Below are positions 7,482 to 15,098 of a stretch of 15,358 nt of DNA, one piece after another (position 1 is the first letter of the stretch; each line of letters begins with the position of its first letter). Source of the stretch: an uncultured Gammaproteobacteria bacterium (GTDB lineage Bacteria; Pseudomonadota; Gammaproteobacteria; Acidiferrobacterales; CAJVXG01); contig CAJVXG010000014.1 of assembly GCA_913009215.1 (NCBI GenBank), positions 1-15,358 on the forward strand. Reading direction: 5' to 3'. A program made the position numbers and the translations under genes. The notes beneath the pieces were generated by a model. It was not told the DNA's origin, searched no databases, and saw only the letters and a program-made list of their open reading frames with translations.

Positions 7482-10400
7482 TTATTCCTGTTCCAGCTCG
7501 ATATCCAGCCCTAACGAGCGGATCTCCTTGACCAGTACATTAAAGGATTCTGGCATGCCAGCCTCCATACGATGCTCACCCTTAACAATATTCTCAAAAA
7601 TCTTGGTACGACCGGAAACATCATCGGACTTCACCGTTAACATTTCCTGCAGGGTATAGGCCGCACCATAGGCCTCCAGGGCCCAGACCTCCATTTCACC
7701 AAAACGCTGACCACCGAACTGGGCCTTACCACCCAGAGGTTGCTGCGTCACCAGACTATAAGGACCAGTGGAACGAGCATGCATCTTGTCGTCGACCAGA
7801 TGATTCAGCTTCAGTACATACATGTAACCAACAGTGGTCGGGCGATCGAATTTCACCCCGGTACGGCCATCGGTCAGGATGGTTTGGCCACTGCTGGGCA
7901 GGTCGGCCAGTTCCAGCATGCATTTCACTTCTTGCTCGGTGGCGCCGGCAAATACCGGGGTCGCCATCGGCACGCCTTCTCGCAGATTATCAGCCAGATG
8001 CAGAATTTCATCGTCGTCGAAACTGTCCAGGTCTTCCTTTTTACCGTCCTGGTTGTAGACTTTCTCCAGGAATTTGCGTACCTCGGTGGCATTGCGCTCC
8101 TGGTCCAGCATGCGGCCGATCTTTTTACCCAAACCACTTGCGGCCCAGCCCAGGTGGGTCTCCAGCACCTGGCCCACGTTCATACGTGACGGCACACCAA
8201 GCGGGTTCAGTACGATGTCTACCGGCGTGCCATCGTCCATGTAGGGCATATCTTCGACCGGTACGATGCGTGAGATCACACCCTTGTTACCATGACGCCC
8301 GGCCATTTTGTCACCGGGTTGCAGGCGGCGTTTCACGGCCACATACACCTTGACCATCTTCAGCACACCAGGAGCAAGGTCGTCACCAGAAGTAATCTTG
8401 GCCTTCTTCTCGGTAAACAGGGTATCGAAATATTCTTTTTGTTGCTCCAGATGCTTACGGATCTGCTCCACACTCTGGCTCGCCTCTTCATTTTGCAATC
8501 GCACCTGAAACCACTGTTCACGTGGCAATTCGCTCAGATAGGACTTGGTAACTTTGTCGCCAGAGTTGAGGCCATTAGGACCACCTTCAGCAACCTTGCC
8601 GCTGAAGATTTTCTCGATACGCGCATAGGTATCGTCCTCGACAATACGAAACTGATCGTTCAGGTCTTTTTGTACACGCTCCAGATCAAAGGTCTCATTT
8701 TGCCTGGCACGACTGTCCTTCTCCACCCCTTCACGGGTAAAGACACGCACATCAATAACGGTACCGCTCATGCCGGAAGGCAACCGCAATGAAGTATCTT
8801 TAACGTCCGAGGCCTTTTCACCAAAAATGGCACGCAGCAATTTCTCTTCCGGGGTCAGTTGCGTCTCCCCTTTCGGGGTCACTTTACCTACCAGGATATC
8901 GCCCGGGTTGACCTCGGCACCGATATAGACAATACCGGCTTCGTCCAGCTTGCTCAGTGCTCCTTCACCGACATTGGGAATGTCGCGGGTAATTTCTTCC
9001 GAACCCAGCTTGGTGTCACGGGCAACGTTGGACATCTCCTCGATATGAATGGTAGTGAACATGTCCTGCTCTACCACACGCTCGGAGATAAGAATCGAAT
9101 CCTCAAAGTTGTAACCGTTCCAGGGCATAAAAGCGACCAGCACATTACGACCCAGGGCCAGTTCACCCATATCGGTAGAAGGTCCGTCAGCCAGCACATC
9201 GCCCTTGGCAATGACATCGCCAACGTTCACTAGTGGCTTCTGGTTGATATTGGTATTCTGGTTTGAACGTGTGTATTTGGTCAGACCATAGATGTCGACA
9301 CCGACCTCACCAGGACTGGTTTCATCGTCATTCACACGTACTACTATACGGCTGGCATCAACAGAATCGACAACACCACCACGACGGGCGATCAGGGTAA
9401 CGCCCGAGTCAATGGCCACGGTACGCTCCATACCGGTACCTACCAATGGCTTCTCACTACGCAGGGTTGGCACCGCCTGACGTTGCATATTGGAACCCAT
9501 CAAGGCACGGTTGGCATCATCATGCTCCAGGAACGGAATCAACGACGCCGCCACCGATACAATTTGCGACGGCGCCACATCCATGAAGTTGACTTCATCC
9601 GGACTCGATATGGTAAATTCATTATTGGAACGACAGGACACCATCTCATCGGTGAGCTTGCCGTTCTTGTCCATCTGCGCATTGGCCTGGGCAATCATAT
9701 ATTTGCCCTCCTCAATCGCAGACAGGAATTCGATCTGATCCGTCACCTTACCTTTCTCTACCTTGCGGTATGGTGTTTCCAGGAAACCATATTCATTGGT
9801 ACGAGCGTAGCAGGCCAGGGAATTAATCAAACCAATGTTCGGGCCTTCCGGAGTTTCAATCGGGCAAACACGGCCATAGTGCGTCGGGTGTACGTCGCGC
9901 ACTTCAAAACCGGCACGTTCACGCGTCAGACCACCCGGGCCCAATGCGGAAACACGTCGCTTGTGTGTAACCTCGGACAGGGGATTGGTCTGGTCCATAA
10001 ACTGGGACAGCTGACTGGAACCAAAAAATTCCCTGATAACGGCAGACACCGGCTTGGAATTAATCAACTCCTGTGGCATCAGGCCCTCGCTCTCGGCCAG
10101 GGTCAGACGCTCCTTGACGGCGCGTTCGACGCGGACCAGACCGATGCGAAACTGGTTCTCAGCCAGCTCACCGACCGAACGTACCCGTCGATTGGCCAGG
10201 TGGTCGATATCGTCCACGTCACCATGACCATTGCGCAGCTCGATCAGGATAGACATAACATAAATAATGTCTTCCTTGCTCAAAATACCCGGACCCTCGT
10301 CCTGGTCGCGGCCCACACGACGGTTAAACTTCATGCGACCGACCGCAGACAGGTCGTATCGATCGACATTAAAGAACAAGTTGTTAAACAATGTTTGCGC

Positions 10401-11561
10401 CGCATCCTTGGTTGGTGGCTCACCAGGACGCATCATACGGTAGATCTCGATTTGCGCTTCCAGCGGATCGGTGGTGGGATCCAGGCGCAGCGTATCGGCG
10501 ATAAAGGAACCGTGATCCAGCTCATTGCTATAAATAGTGTTAATGGTTTCCAGATTAAGCTCGGACAGACGCTCCAGCAATTCCGGGGTAATCAGCTCAT
10601 TGGCCTGGGCCACCAGTTCGCCAGTCCCGGTATCAATAATGTCTTCCGCCAGCGCCCGCTCCAGCAACAGGGTCTCAGGCACAACAATGGACTTCATGCG
10701 TGATTTTTCCAGATCCCGAATGTGCTTGGCGGTGATACGACGACCGGCAGGAACCAGGACGTCTCCTTTTGGTGTCTTGATATCGAAGTCCAGTTGCAAA
10801 CCACGAAAACGCGTCGGTACCAGTTCTATCCTGCATTCCTTCCTGGAGATATGAAACGTATCCTGCTCAAAAAAAGTGGACAGAATCTCCTGGGCATTCA
10901 TACCCAGGGCACGCAGCAGGATAGTCGCCGGCAGTTTACGACGACGGTCGATACGTACATACAGAATATCCTTGGGATCAAACTCGAAATCAAGCCAGGA
11001 TCCACGATAAGGAATAACGCGTGCCGAAAATAATAATTTTCCGGACGAATGGGTCTTGCCGTAATCGTGCTCGAAAAAGACACCAGGAGAGCGATGCAAC
11101 TGGGAAACAATAACCCGCTCGGTACCATTAATAATAAAAGTACCGTTATCGGTCATGAGCGGAACTTCGCCAAGATAGACTTCCTGCTCCTTGATATCGC
11201 GCACAGTTTTGCCACCAGTAGACTCATTCGCATCAAAAACGGCGAGGTGTACCAGTACGCGTAGCGGTGCCGAATACAACAGACCACGCTGCTGGCATTC
11301 CATGACATCAAACTGGGGGGTGCCCAAACGGTAGCTGACAAACTCCAGGGCAGAGTTGCCATTATAGCTCTCGATCGGAAAAATCGATTTAAAGGCGGCC
11401 TGCAATCCCTGATCAATACGCTGCTCAGGCGGGACATCGGCCTGCAAGAACTTGCGATAGGATTTCAACTGGATATCCAACAAATACGGGACCTTGAGAA
11501 TGCTGTCCTGTTTGTTGAACGATTTACGAATGCGTTTCTTTTCTGTAAAAGAGTATGTCAT
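7482..11561 (-). CDS. rpoB: DNA-directed RNA polymerase subunit beta
   Basis: The 1359-residue protein (E. coli 1342) matches RpoB throughout. The rifampicin pocket is intact: FGSSQLSQFMDQTNPLSE places D523, H533 and S538 at the equivalents of E. coli D516, H526 and S531, all in their sensitive state. Threonine 525 replaces the E. coli Asn518, as in many proteobacteria. The active-site lysines are K1085 and K1093 in GDKMAGRHGNKG. I start the gene at the ATG 11561..11559 (MTYSFTEKKRIRK). The frame also has a GTG two codons earlier, but that lies inside the Shine-Dalgarno GAGGTGG and cannot be the start. The gene lies 186 nt after rplL and 34 nt before rpoC. Confidence 0.98.
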   Translation of the reverse strand: MTYSFTEKKRIRKSFNKQDSILKVPYLLDIQLKSYRKFLQADVPPEQRIDQGLQAAFKSIFPIESYNGNSALEFVSYRLGTPQFDVMECQQRGLLYSAPLRVLVHLAVFDANESTGGKTVRDIKEQEVYLGEVPLMTDNGTFIINGTERVIVSQLHRSPGVFFEHDYGKTHSSGKLLFSARVIPYRGSWLDFEFDPKDILYVRIDRRRKLPATILLRALGMNAQEILSTFFEQDTFHISRKECRIELVPTRFRGLQLDFDIKTPKGDVLVPAGRRITAKHIRDLEKSRMKSIVVPETLLLERALAEDIIDTGTGELVAQANELITPELLERLSELNLETINTIYSNELDHGSFIADTLRLDPTTDPLEAQIEIYRMMRPGEPPTKDAAQTLFNNLFFNVDRYDLSAVGRMKFNRRVGRDQDEGPGILSKEDIIYVMSILIELRNGHGDVDDIDHLANRRVRSVGELAENQFRIGLVRVERAVKERLTLAESEGLMPQELINSKPVSAVIREFFGSSQLSQFMDQTNPLSEVTHKRRVSALGPGGLTRERAGFEVRDVHPTHYGRVCPIETPEGPNIGLINSLACYARTNEYGFLETPYRKVEKGKVTDQIEFLSAIEEGKYMIAQANAQMDKNGKLTDEMVSCRSNNEFTISSPDEVNFMDVAPSQIVSVAASLIPFLEHDDANRALMGSNMQRQAVPTLRSEKPLVGTGMERTVAIDSGVTLIARRGGVVDSVDASRIVVRVNDDETSPGEVGVDIYGLTKYTRSNQNTNINQKPLVNVGDVIAKGDVLADGPSTDMGELALGRNVLVAFMPWNGYNFEDSILISERVVEQDMFTTIHIEEMSNVARDTKLGSEEITRDIPNVGEGALSKLDEAGIVYIGAEVNPGDILVGKVTPKGETQLTPEEKLLRAIFGEKASDVKDTSLRLPSGMSGTVIDVRVFTREGVEKDSRARQNETFDLERVQKDLNDQFRIVEDDTYARIEKIFSGKVAEGGPNGLNSGDKVTKSYLSELPREQWFQVRLQNEEASQSVEQIRKHLEQQKEYFDTLFTEKKAKITSGDDLAPGVLKMVKVYVAVKRRLQPGDKMAGRHGNKGVISRIVPVEDMPYMDDGTPVDIVLNPLGVPSRMNVGQVLETHLGWAASGLGKKIGRMLDQERNATEVRKFLEKVYNQDGKKEDLDSFDDDEILHLADNLREGVPMATPVFAGATEQEVKCMLELADLPSSGQTILTDGRTGVKFDRPTTVGYMYVLKLNHLVDDKMHARSTGPYSLVTQQPLGGKAQFGGQRFGEMEVWALEAYGAAYTLQEMLTVKSDDVSGRTKIFENIVKGEHRMEAGMPESFNVLVKEIRSLGLDIELEQE

Positions 11562-11687
11562 ACCCACCTCAAGCTGCTTTGTTTCCGTGCCCTGTTTCGC
11601 TTGTCTGATCCGTTATCACGACAGTTCAAACAAGCACAAAAGAGTTTGCCGACCATTAGCGATCAGCAAGCCCCTCGTGTACCCTGC

Positions 11688-11714
11688 ACACGCCCACCAA
11701 AAAAGTGGGCGTGT
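11688..11714 (-). promoter_or_regulatory. Hairpin in the rplL–rpoB spacer, possible attenuator or processing site
   Basis: A perfect 10-bp stem (11688-11697 with 11705-11714, ACACGCCCAC against GTGGGCGTGT) closes a 7-nt loop rich in T on the transcript strand, 34 nt after the rplL stop. In E. coli the same spacer carries a partial attenuator that lowers rpoBC expression relative to rplJL, plus an RNase III site. The position suggests a similar role. On the minus strand no T-run follows the stem, so this is not a standard terminator for rplL. On the plus strand TTTTG follows immediately, so it could stop antisense transcription. Confidence 0.5.
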
Positions 11715-11747
11715 TTTGTTACCCAAGCTGTAAAAAACCAACTGATC

Positions 11748-12128
11748 TTACTTCAGCTCGACTTTCGCGCCAGCTTCTTCCAGTTGTTTCTTCATATCTG
11801 CGGCTTCATCTTTGGTGGCGCCTTCCTTAACGGTTGCCGGGGCAGATTCCACCAAATCCTTGGCTTCTTTCAGACCCAGACTGGTGACAGCACGTACGGC
11901 CTTAATCACCGACACCTTGTTGCCGCCCATCTCAGCCAGGACAACGTCAAAGCTGTCTTTTTCTTCAGCCGCACCGGCATCGCCACCTGCCGCCGGAGCA
12001 GCAACAGCAACGGCAGCGGCCGCCGCAGATACACCAAATTTATCTTCCATCTCTTTGATCAGCTCTGACAGCTCTAACACTGACATGCTGGAAATGGACT
12101 CAAGAATTTCTTCTTTTGAAACAGCCAT
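11748..12128 (-). CDS. rplL: 50S ribosomal protein L7/L12
   Basis: The 126-residue product has the standard L7/L12 architecture: an N-terminal dimerisation domain (MAVSKEEILESISSMSVLEL), an Ala/Gly-rich flexible hinge at about 34-53, and a C-terminal factor-binding domain with KVSVIKAVRAVTSLGLKEAKDLVE. Multiple L7/L12 dimers bound to L10 form the stalk that recruits and activates EF-Tu, EF-G and other translational GTPases. The ATG is preceded by AGGAG with 6-nt spacing, a stronger ribosome site than most here, as expected for the only multicopy ribosomal protein. It follows rplJ after 39 nt. The stop is TAA. Confidence 0.98.
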   Translation of the reverse strand: MAVSKEEILESISSMSVLELSELIKEMEDKFGVSAAAAAVAVAAPAAGGDAGAAEEKDSFDVVLAEMGGNKVSVIKAVRAVTSLGLKEAKDLVESAPATVKEGATKDEAADMKKQLEEAGAKVELK

Positions 12129-12167
12129 AATTTACTCCTGTTCGCTAAATGCGTTGTTTGTTCAGTA

Positions 12168-12698
12168 TCAAGATGCGGCTTCCTGTTTGCTGTCACGGAC
12201 AGCAGCCAGGGCACGCACAAATGACGTAGGTACTTCGTTAAGCGTCTGTACAAATTTCTGGATCGGTGCTTGCATGGTACCGAGCAGCTTGGCCAGCAAT
12301 TCATCATGGCCGGGCAAACAGGCCAGCGCTGTCACTTCCTCCAGGGAAATAGCTTTGCCATCCATTACGCCCGCCTTAATGACGAGATGCTCATTATTTT
12401 TGGCAAACTCTTTCAGTACTTTTGCAACCGACACCGGATCAGCAGACGCAGCAAAGGCCACGGGACCCACCAGGTGGTCCTTAAGACACTCAAATTGTGA
12501 GCCTTCGACAACACGACGTGCCAGTGTGTTCTTGATCACTCTGAGAAACACATTGGACTCGCGCGCCCTGGCCCGCAATTCCGTCATTTGCGCAACGGTT
12601 AAGCCACGGTACTCAGCCAGAATCGCGGTGCTGGCAGACGATAAAGCATCGCTTACCTCCGCAACTACAGCCTGCTTTTGCTCTAAATTAAGACTCAT
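12168..12698 (-). CDS. rplJ: 50S ribosomal protein L10
   Basis: The 176-residue product starts MSLNLEQKQAVVAEVSDAL and matches L10, slightly longer than E. coli (165). L10 anchors the L7/L12 dimers to the L11/23S GTPase centre. An N-terminal RNA-binding domain is followed by a C-terminal helix that carries the L7/L12 dimers. The frame is open to 12785, but that extension lies in the leader RNA. The ATG at 12698..12696 has GGAGG at 9-nt spacing and gives the family N-terminus. In E. coli the L10–(L12)4 complex represses this operon by binding the leader, and the matching leader is present at 12720-12830. The stop is TGA. Confidence 0.97.
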   Translation of the reverse strand: MSLNLEQKQAVVAEVSDALSSASTAILAEYRGLTVAQMTELRARARESNVFLRVIKNTLARRVVEGSQFECLKDHLVGPVAFAASADPVSVAKVLKEFAKNNEHLVIKAGVMDGKAISLEEVTALACLPGHDELLAKLLGTMQAPIQKFVQTLNEVPTSFVRALAAVRDSKQEAAS

Positions 12699-12719
12699 AT
12701 GAGCCAACCTCCGTTTTAC

Positions 12720-12830
12720 AAATAAGCGGCGACCGCTAACAGGAGTAATCCTGATCTCGGGAACGCCATCTACGCAGGCCAACATCCTTACGGATATTAC
12801 TTAAGCGCTTTCACACACCTGCGGTCTTTG
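12720..12830 (-). promoter_or_regulatory. L10-leader RNA (autoregulatory site of rplJL)
   Basis: The transcript contains a CGCAGG/CCTGCG stem (12818-12823 with 12773-12778) whose flanks, ACCGCAGGTG on one side and CCTGCGTAGATGGCG on the other, closely resemble the E. coli L10-binding leader, including the CTTAA segment between them. Two further hairpins lie nearer rplJ: CAGGA-TTAC-TCCTG (12740-12753) and AGCGG-TCG-CCGCT (12725-12737). L10 bound to L7/L12 would repress rplJ translation by refolding this region. The E. coli resemblance is from memory of the leader consensus; a covariance-model search would settle it. Confidence 0.75.
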
Positions 12831-12835
12831 ATAAC

Positions 12836-12866
12836 CCTTGAAGTTGGAGTCATCCCAACTTCAAGG
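12836..12866 (-). other. Perfect 12-bp hairpin in the rplA–rplJ spacer
   Basis: The bases 12836-12847 and 12855-12866 form a perfect 12-bp stem (CCTTGAAGTTGG/CCAACTTCAAGG) with a 7-nt loop, 38 nt after the rplA stop codon and just upstream of the L10-leader stem. No T-tract follows on either strand, so an intrinsic terminator is not supported. It may be the upstream arm of the L10 leader, a processing site, or a 3' stabiliser of rplKA mRNA. A short stem with AGTCT/AGACT (12872-12887) sits between it and rplA. Confidence 0.55.
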
Positions 12867-12904
12867 CCCAAAGTCTTTCGCCAGACTAATCCAGCGGCAA
12901 CGCC

Positions 12905-13594
12905 CTAAAGCGATGCCACATCGACCCGGATCCCGGGACCCATGGTCAACGATAATGATACTTTCGCGATATACGTACCCTTGGCCGATGCCGGCCTGGC
13001 TTTGTGCAAGGCGTCCAGCAGGGCCATTACATTTTCCTTCAAGTCAGCCGGTGCAAACGATGCCTTGCCTATGGCGCAATGCACGATACCGGCCTTGTCC
13101 AGCCTGAACTGCACCTGACCGGCCTTGGCATTCTGTACCGCCTTGGCAACATCCGGGGTCACCGTGCCCACCTTGGGGTTTGGCATCAAACCACGCGGAC
13201 CCAGAATCTGGCCCAACTGACCAACGACGCGCATAGCATCCGGGGTGGCAATGGCAATATCAAAATTAATGTTGCCTTTCTTCACATCCTCGGCCAGATC
13301 GTCCATACCGACAATATCGGCACCGGCCTTTTTGGCCGCCTCGGCCTGTTCGCCATCGGTAAAGACGGCCACACGAACGGTCTTACCGGTACCCTTCGGC
13401 ATCACGGTAGCACCACGGACATTCTGGTCTGACTTGCGGGCGTCAACACCCAGGTTAATGACAACATCAACGGATTCATCAAACTTGGCGCTGGCGGTTT
13501 CCTTCAGCAGATTCAGGGCATCGTCCAGGGGATAGGCCTTGTCACGATCCACCTTGGCGGCCACGGCTTGCATACGCTTTGCTACTTTTGCCAT
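12905..13594 (-). CDS. rplA: 50S ribosomal protein L1
   Basis: The 229-residue product matches L1 (E. coli 234), with the signature ATPDAMRVVGQLGQILGPRG followed by LMPNPK. L1 binds helices 76-78 of 23S rRNA, forms the mobile L1 stalk that moves deacylated tRNA out of the E site, and represses its own mRNA. An in-frame ATG three codons upstream directly abuts the Shine-Dalgarno and cannot be used. The ATG at 13594 has GGAGG at 9-nt spacing, giving MAKVAKRMQ. The Shine-Dalgarno lies within the last codons of rplK, and only one base separates the rplK stop from this start, implying translational coupling. The stop is TAG, the rarest stop in such genes. Confidence 0.98.
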   Translation of the reverse strand: MAKVAKRMQAVAAKVDRDKAYPLDDALNLLKETASAKFDESVDVVINLGVDARKSDQNVRGATVMPKGTGKTVRVAVFTDGEQAEAAKKAGADIVGMDDLAEDVKKGNINFDIAIATPDAMRVVGQLGQILGPRGLMPNPKVGTVTPDVAKAVQNAKAGQVQFRLDKAGIVHCAIGKASFAPADLKENVMALLDALHKARPASAKGTYIAKVSLSLTMGPGIRVDVASL

Positions 13595-13595
13595 G

Positions 13596-14027
13596 TCACA
13601 CATCCTCCGTTTCGATACCCATGCTACGGGCGCTACCGGCGATAATCTTCACAGCCGCATCCATATCATTGGCATTCAGATCGGCCATCTTGGTAGTGGC
13701 GATTTCCTCCAACTGGGCACGACTGACCCTGGCCACCTTGTCGGTGTGGGGCGTACCGGAACCCTTCTTGATGCCGGCCGCTTTCTTTAACAATACTGAA
13801 GCTGGCGGTGTCTTTTTAATAAAGGTAAAGCTTTTATCGCTGTACACGGTGATCACCACCGGTATCGGCATGCCTTGCTCCATTTTCTGGGTCTCGGCAT
13901 TAAACGCTTTACAGAAGTCCATAATATTGAGGCCATGCTGGCCCAATGCGGGACCTACGGGCGGACTCGGGTTGGCCTGACCGGCAGGCACCTGCAGCTT
14001 GATGTAGGTATCAATCTTCTTTGCCAC
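13596..14027 (-). CDS. rplK: 50S ribosomal protein L11
   Basis: The 143-residue product matches L11 (E. coli 142). The proline-rich N-terminal thiostrepton-site segment PSPPVGPALGQHGLNIMDFC is intact, and the C-terminal rRNA-binding domain carries the signature around MDAAVKIIAGSARSMGI. L11 binds the GTPase-associated centre of 23S rRNA and is needed for RelA activation in the stringent response. The start codon is GTG (14027..14025), with AGGAG at 7-nt spacing. It opens an L11–L1 two-gene unit with a probable L1 operator in its leader. The stop is TGA, one base before rplA. Confidence 0.98.
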   Translation of the reverse strand: MAKKIDTYIKLQVPAGQANPSPPVGPALGQHGLNIMDFCKAFNAETQKMEQGMPIPVVITVYSDKSFTFIKKTPPASVLLKKAAGIKKGSGTPHTDKVARVSRAQLEEIATTKMADLNANDMDAAVKIIAGSARSMGIETEDV

Positions 14028-14040
14028 GTTACTACTCCTA

Positions 14041-14067
14041 TGGGTGCAAACGCCTCCCGGCTCCCCA
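14041..14067 (-). promoter_or_regulatory. Candidate L1-binding operator in the rplK leader
   Basis: On the transcript strand the segment reads TGGGGAGCC-GGGA-GGCGTTTGCACCCA. The ends pair as TGGG/CCCA, the inner GCC/GGC stem carries a four-base loop, and the two stems are separated by an asymmetric loop of GA against GTTTGCA. The same stem–asymmetric loop–stem arrangement, with GGGAGCC on one side, occurs in the L1-binding region of 23S rRNA, which L1 repressor sites are known to mimic. It lies 13 nt upstream of the rplK GTG and close to the ribosome-binding site. The call is by structure and position. Confidence 0.62.
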
Positions 14068-14071
14068 AATA

Positions 14072-14100
14072 AATATAAGTTTCGAGTAGCGAGGTTCCAG
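14072..14100 (-). promoter_or_regulatory. Weak promoter candidate upstream of rplK
   Basis: A TATATT -10 (14077..14072) lies 17 nt downstream of CTGGAA (14100..14095), which matches the -35 consensus at only 3 of 6 positions. Transcription from here would start almost exactly at the L1 site, as in E. coli, where a promoter precedes rplK. The -35 is poor and lies inside the heptamer element, so this is a low-confidence call. Confidence 0.3.
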
Positions 14101-14182
14101 GGATTAGGAAAATCTTGATATGCGCCGCAGGCGCATATATTTATCCTCTAGAAACTAGCAACTCGTACCTAAGCCCTGTCGA
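14080..14182. repeat. Heptamer-repeat inverted element in the nusG–rplK spacer
   Basis: From 14080 the plus strand reads in 7-nt steps tttcgag, tagcgag, gttccag, ggattag. From 14148 the opposite orientation appears in register: ctagaaa, ctagcaa, ctcgtac, ctaagcc, ctgtcga. The two heptamer arms face each other around a perfect hairpin at 14118-14138. The shared core is NNNCGAG or NNNCTAG. The stretch has no coding potential consistent with its neighbours. The same heptamer family recurs at 15183-15319. Its function is unknown. Confidence 0.7.
14118..14138. other. Perfect 9-bp hairpin at the centre of the heptamer element
   Basis: ATATGCGCC at 14118-14126 pairs perfectly with GGCGCATAT at 14130-14138 around a 3-nt loop. 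On the transcript strand the 3' flank is CAAGATTTTCC, with a short T-run 5 nt away, so it could act as a weak attenuator for nusG read-through or simply as the apex of the larger inverted repeat. No terminator is claimed. Confidence 0.6.
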
Positions 14183-14205
14183 GAAGAGCGTCAGCTCTTC
14201 TCGAC
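14178..14205 (-). other. Perfect 12-bp hairpin enclosing the nusG stop codon
   Basis: The last four sense codons of nusG (Val-Glu-Lys-Ser, GTCGAGAAGAGC, 14205..14194) pair perfectly with 14189..14178, and the TGA stop plus one base forms the 4-nt loop. This arrangement places a very stable stem over the termination codon. No U-tract follows, so it is not a typical intrinsic terminator. It may be a 3'-end stabiliser or processing site that separates secE–nusG from rplK. Confidence 0.7.
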
Positions 14206-14724
14206 CTGGGAAAAATCCAGCTCTACCGGTGTCATGCGCCCAAAAATAGACACCGCTACACGCAATTTGTTCTTGTCAAAATTGACGTCTTCAACGGTAC
14301 CGTTGAAGTCGGCAAACGGTCCATCAATCACACGGACCTGTTCGCCCGGAGCAAAAGAAAACTTCGGACGCGGTTTGTCCACACCTTCCTGCATTTGTTG
14401 CAGTATGGCATTGGCCTCTTTCTCCGTGATCGGGGCCGGCCTGGTGCCGGAACCACCGATAAAACCGGTCACCTTGGGAACACCCTTCACCAGGTGCCAG
14501 GTCTCGTCGGTCATTTCCATATTGACCAGGACATACCCCGGGAAAAATTTACGTTCCGAGACACGTTTCTGGCCACCACGCATTTCCTCAATAGTCTCGG
14601 TTGGCACCAGAATGTCACCAAACTTGTCTTCCATACCGGCATTGACCAAATGTTCCTTCAGGGAACGTGCGGCCTGTTTTTCAAAACCGGAGTAAGCATG
14701 CACTACAAACCATTCTTTGGCCAT
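14191..14724 (-). CDS. nusG: Transcription termination/antitermination factor NusG
   Basis: The 177-residue product begins MAKEWFVVHAYSGFEKQ, the NGN domain that binds the RNA polymerase clamp and beta gate loop. It ends with a KOW domain at about 126-155 (GEQVRVIDGPFADFNGTVEDV) that contacts Rho or ribosomal protein S10. NusG speeds elongation and links transcription to translation and Rho termination. The frame extends upstream into secE, but the ATG at 14724 matches the family, and GGGGAAG lies just before it. The start overlaps the secE stop by one base (TAATG), implying coupled translation. The TGA stop lies in the loop of a hairpin. Confidence 0.98.
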   Translation of the reverse strand: MAKEWFVVHAYSGFEKQAARSLKEHLVNAGMEDKFGDILVPTETIEEMRGGQKRVSERKFFPGYVLVNMEMTDETWHLVKGVPKVTGFIGGSGTRPAPITEKEANAILQQMQEGVDKPRPKFSFAPGEQVRVIDGPFADFNGTVEDVNFDKNKLRVAVSIFGRMTPVELDFSQVEKS

Positions 14725-15071
14725 TATGTCTTCCCCGCACCGGTCAGGACTTTCACACCTTTCAATAACATCCAGTCCACTCCCCACAGGAACAAGGCAA
14801 TCAGCAGCACCAGGACAAAGACAATAATCGTCATTTGCATGGTCTCCTTGTACCCTGGCCAGACCACCTTGCGCAGTTCCAGTCGTGCGGTCTTGGCAAA
14901 TTCCCAGGTCCGCTTGCCATAACCTGACGTCATGGCGACCAGGGCCGCGACAATGGTGGCGCCCACCACCATCAGGACGCGTACCGATTGCGCCTGCGTA
15001 TCAAAATAGTAAAAGGCAACGATGCCGACCGCTAATGCCAGCACTGCGCCTGTTAACCTTAGTTTATCCAT
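14724..15071 (-). CDS. secE: Preprotein translocase subunit SecE
   Basis: The 115-residue product has three predicted membrane helices (about 7-23, 32-48 and 81-103) with a charged cytoplasmic segment between the second and third. This is the three-helix gammaproteobacterial SecE topology (E. coli 127 aa). The conserved amphipathic motif ELRKVVWP at 65-72, just before TM3, clamps SecY in the SecYEG channel. The frame is open upstream to 15128, but that part overlaps the tRNA gene. The ATG at 15071 has AAAGG about 9 nt upstream and gives MDKLRLTG. It lies 27 nt after tRNA-Trp, so it is probably released from a tuf–trnW–secE–nusG transcript. Confidence 0.96.
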   Translation of the reverse strand: MDKLRLTGAVLALAVGIVAFYYFDTQAQSVRVLMVVGATIVAALVAMTSGYGKRTWEFAKTARLELRKVVWPGYKETMQMTIIVFVLVLLIALFLWGVDWMLLKGVKVLTGAGKT

Positions 15072-15098
15072 TAACAAAAACCTTTCATTCGACAACTC

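Noticed and set aside
9987..9989. RpoB Thr525 (E. coli Asn518) as a rifampicin-resistance change
   Set aside because: Threonine here is a common natural residue in proteobacteria, and the main resistance positions D523, H533 and S538 are wild type.
9483..10703. Long plus-strand reading frame antisense to rpoB (also 3197-4018 and 4637-5608 opposite rpoC)
   Set aside because: They lie wholly within conserved rpoB/rpoC, show low-complexity mirror composition, resemble no protein family and have no plausible context. They are by-products of the codon bias of the true genes.
12699..12785. N-terminal extension of rplJ
   Set aside because: It falls within the structured L10 leader; the later ATG has a good Shine-Dalgarno and the family N-terminus.
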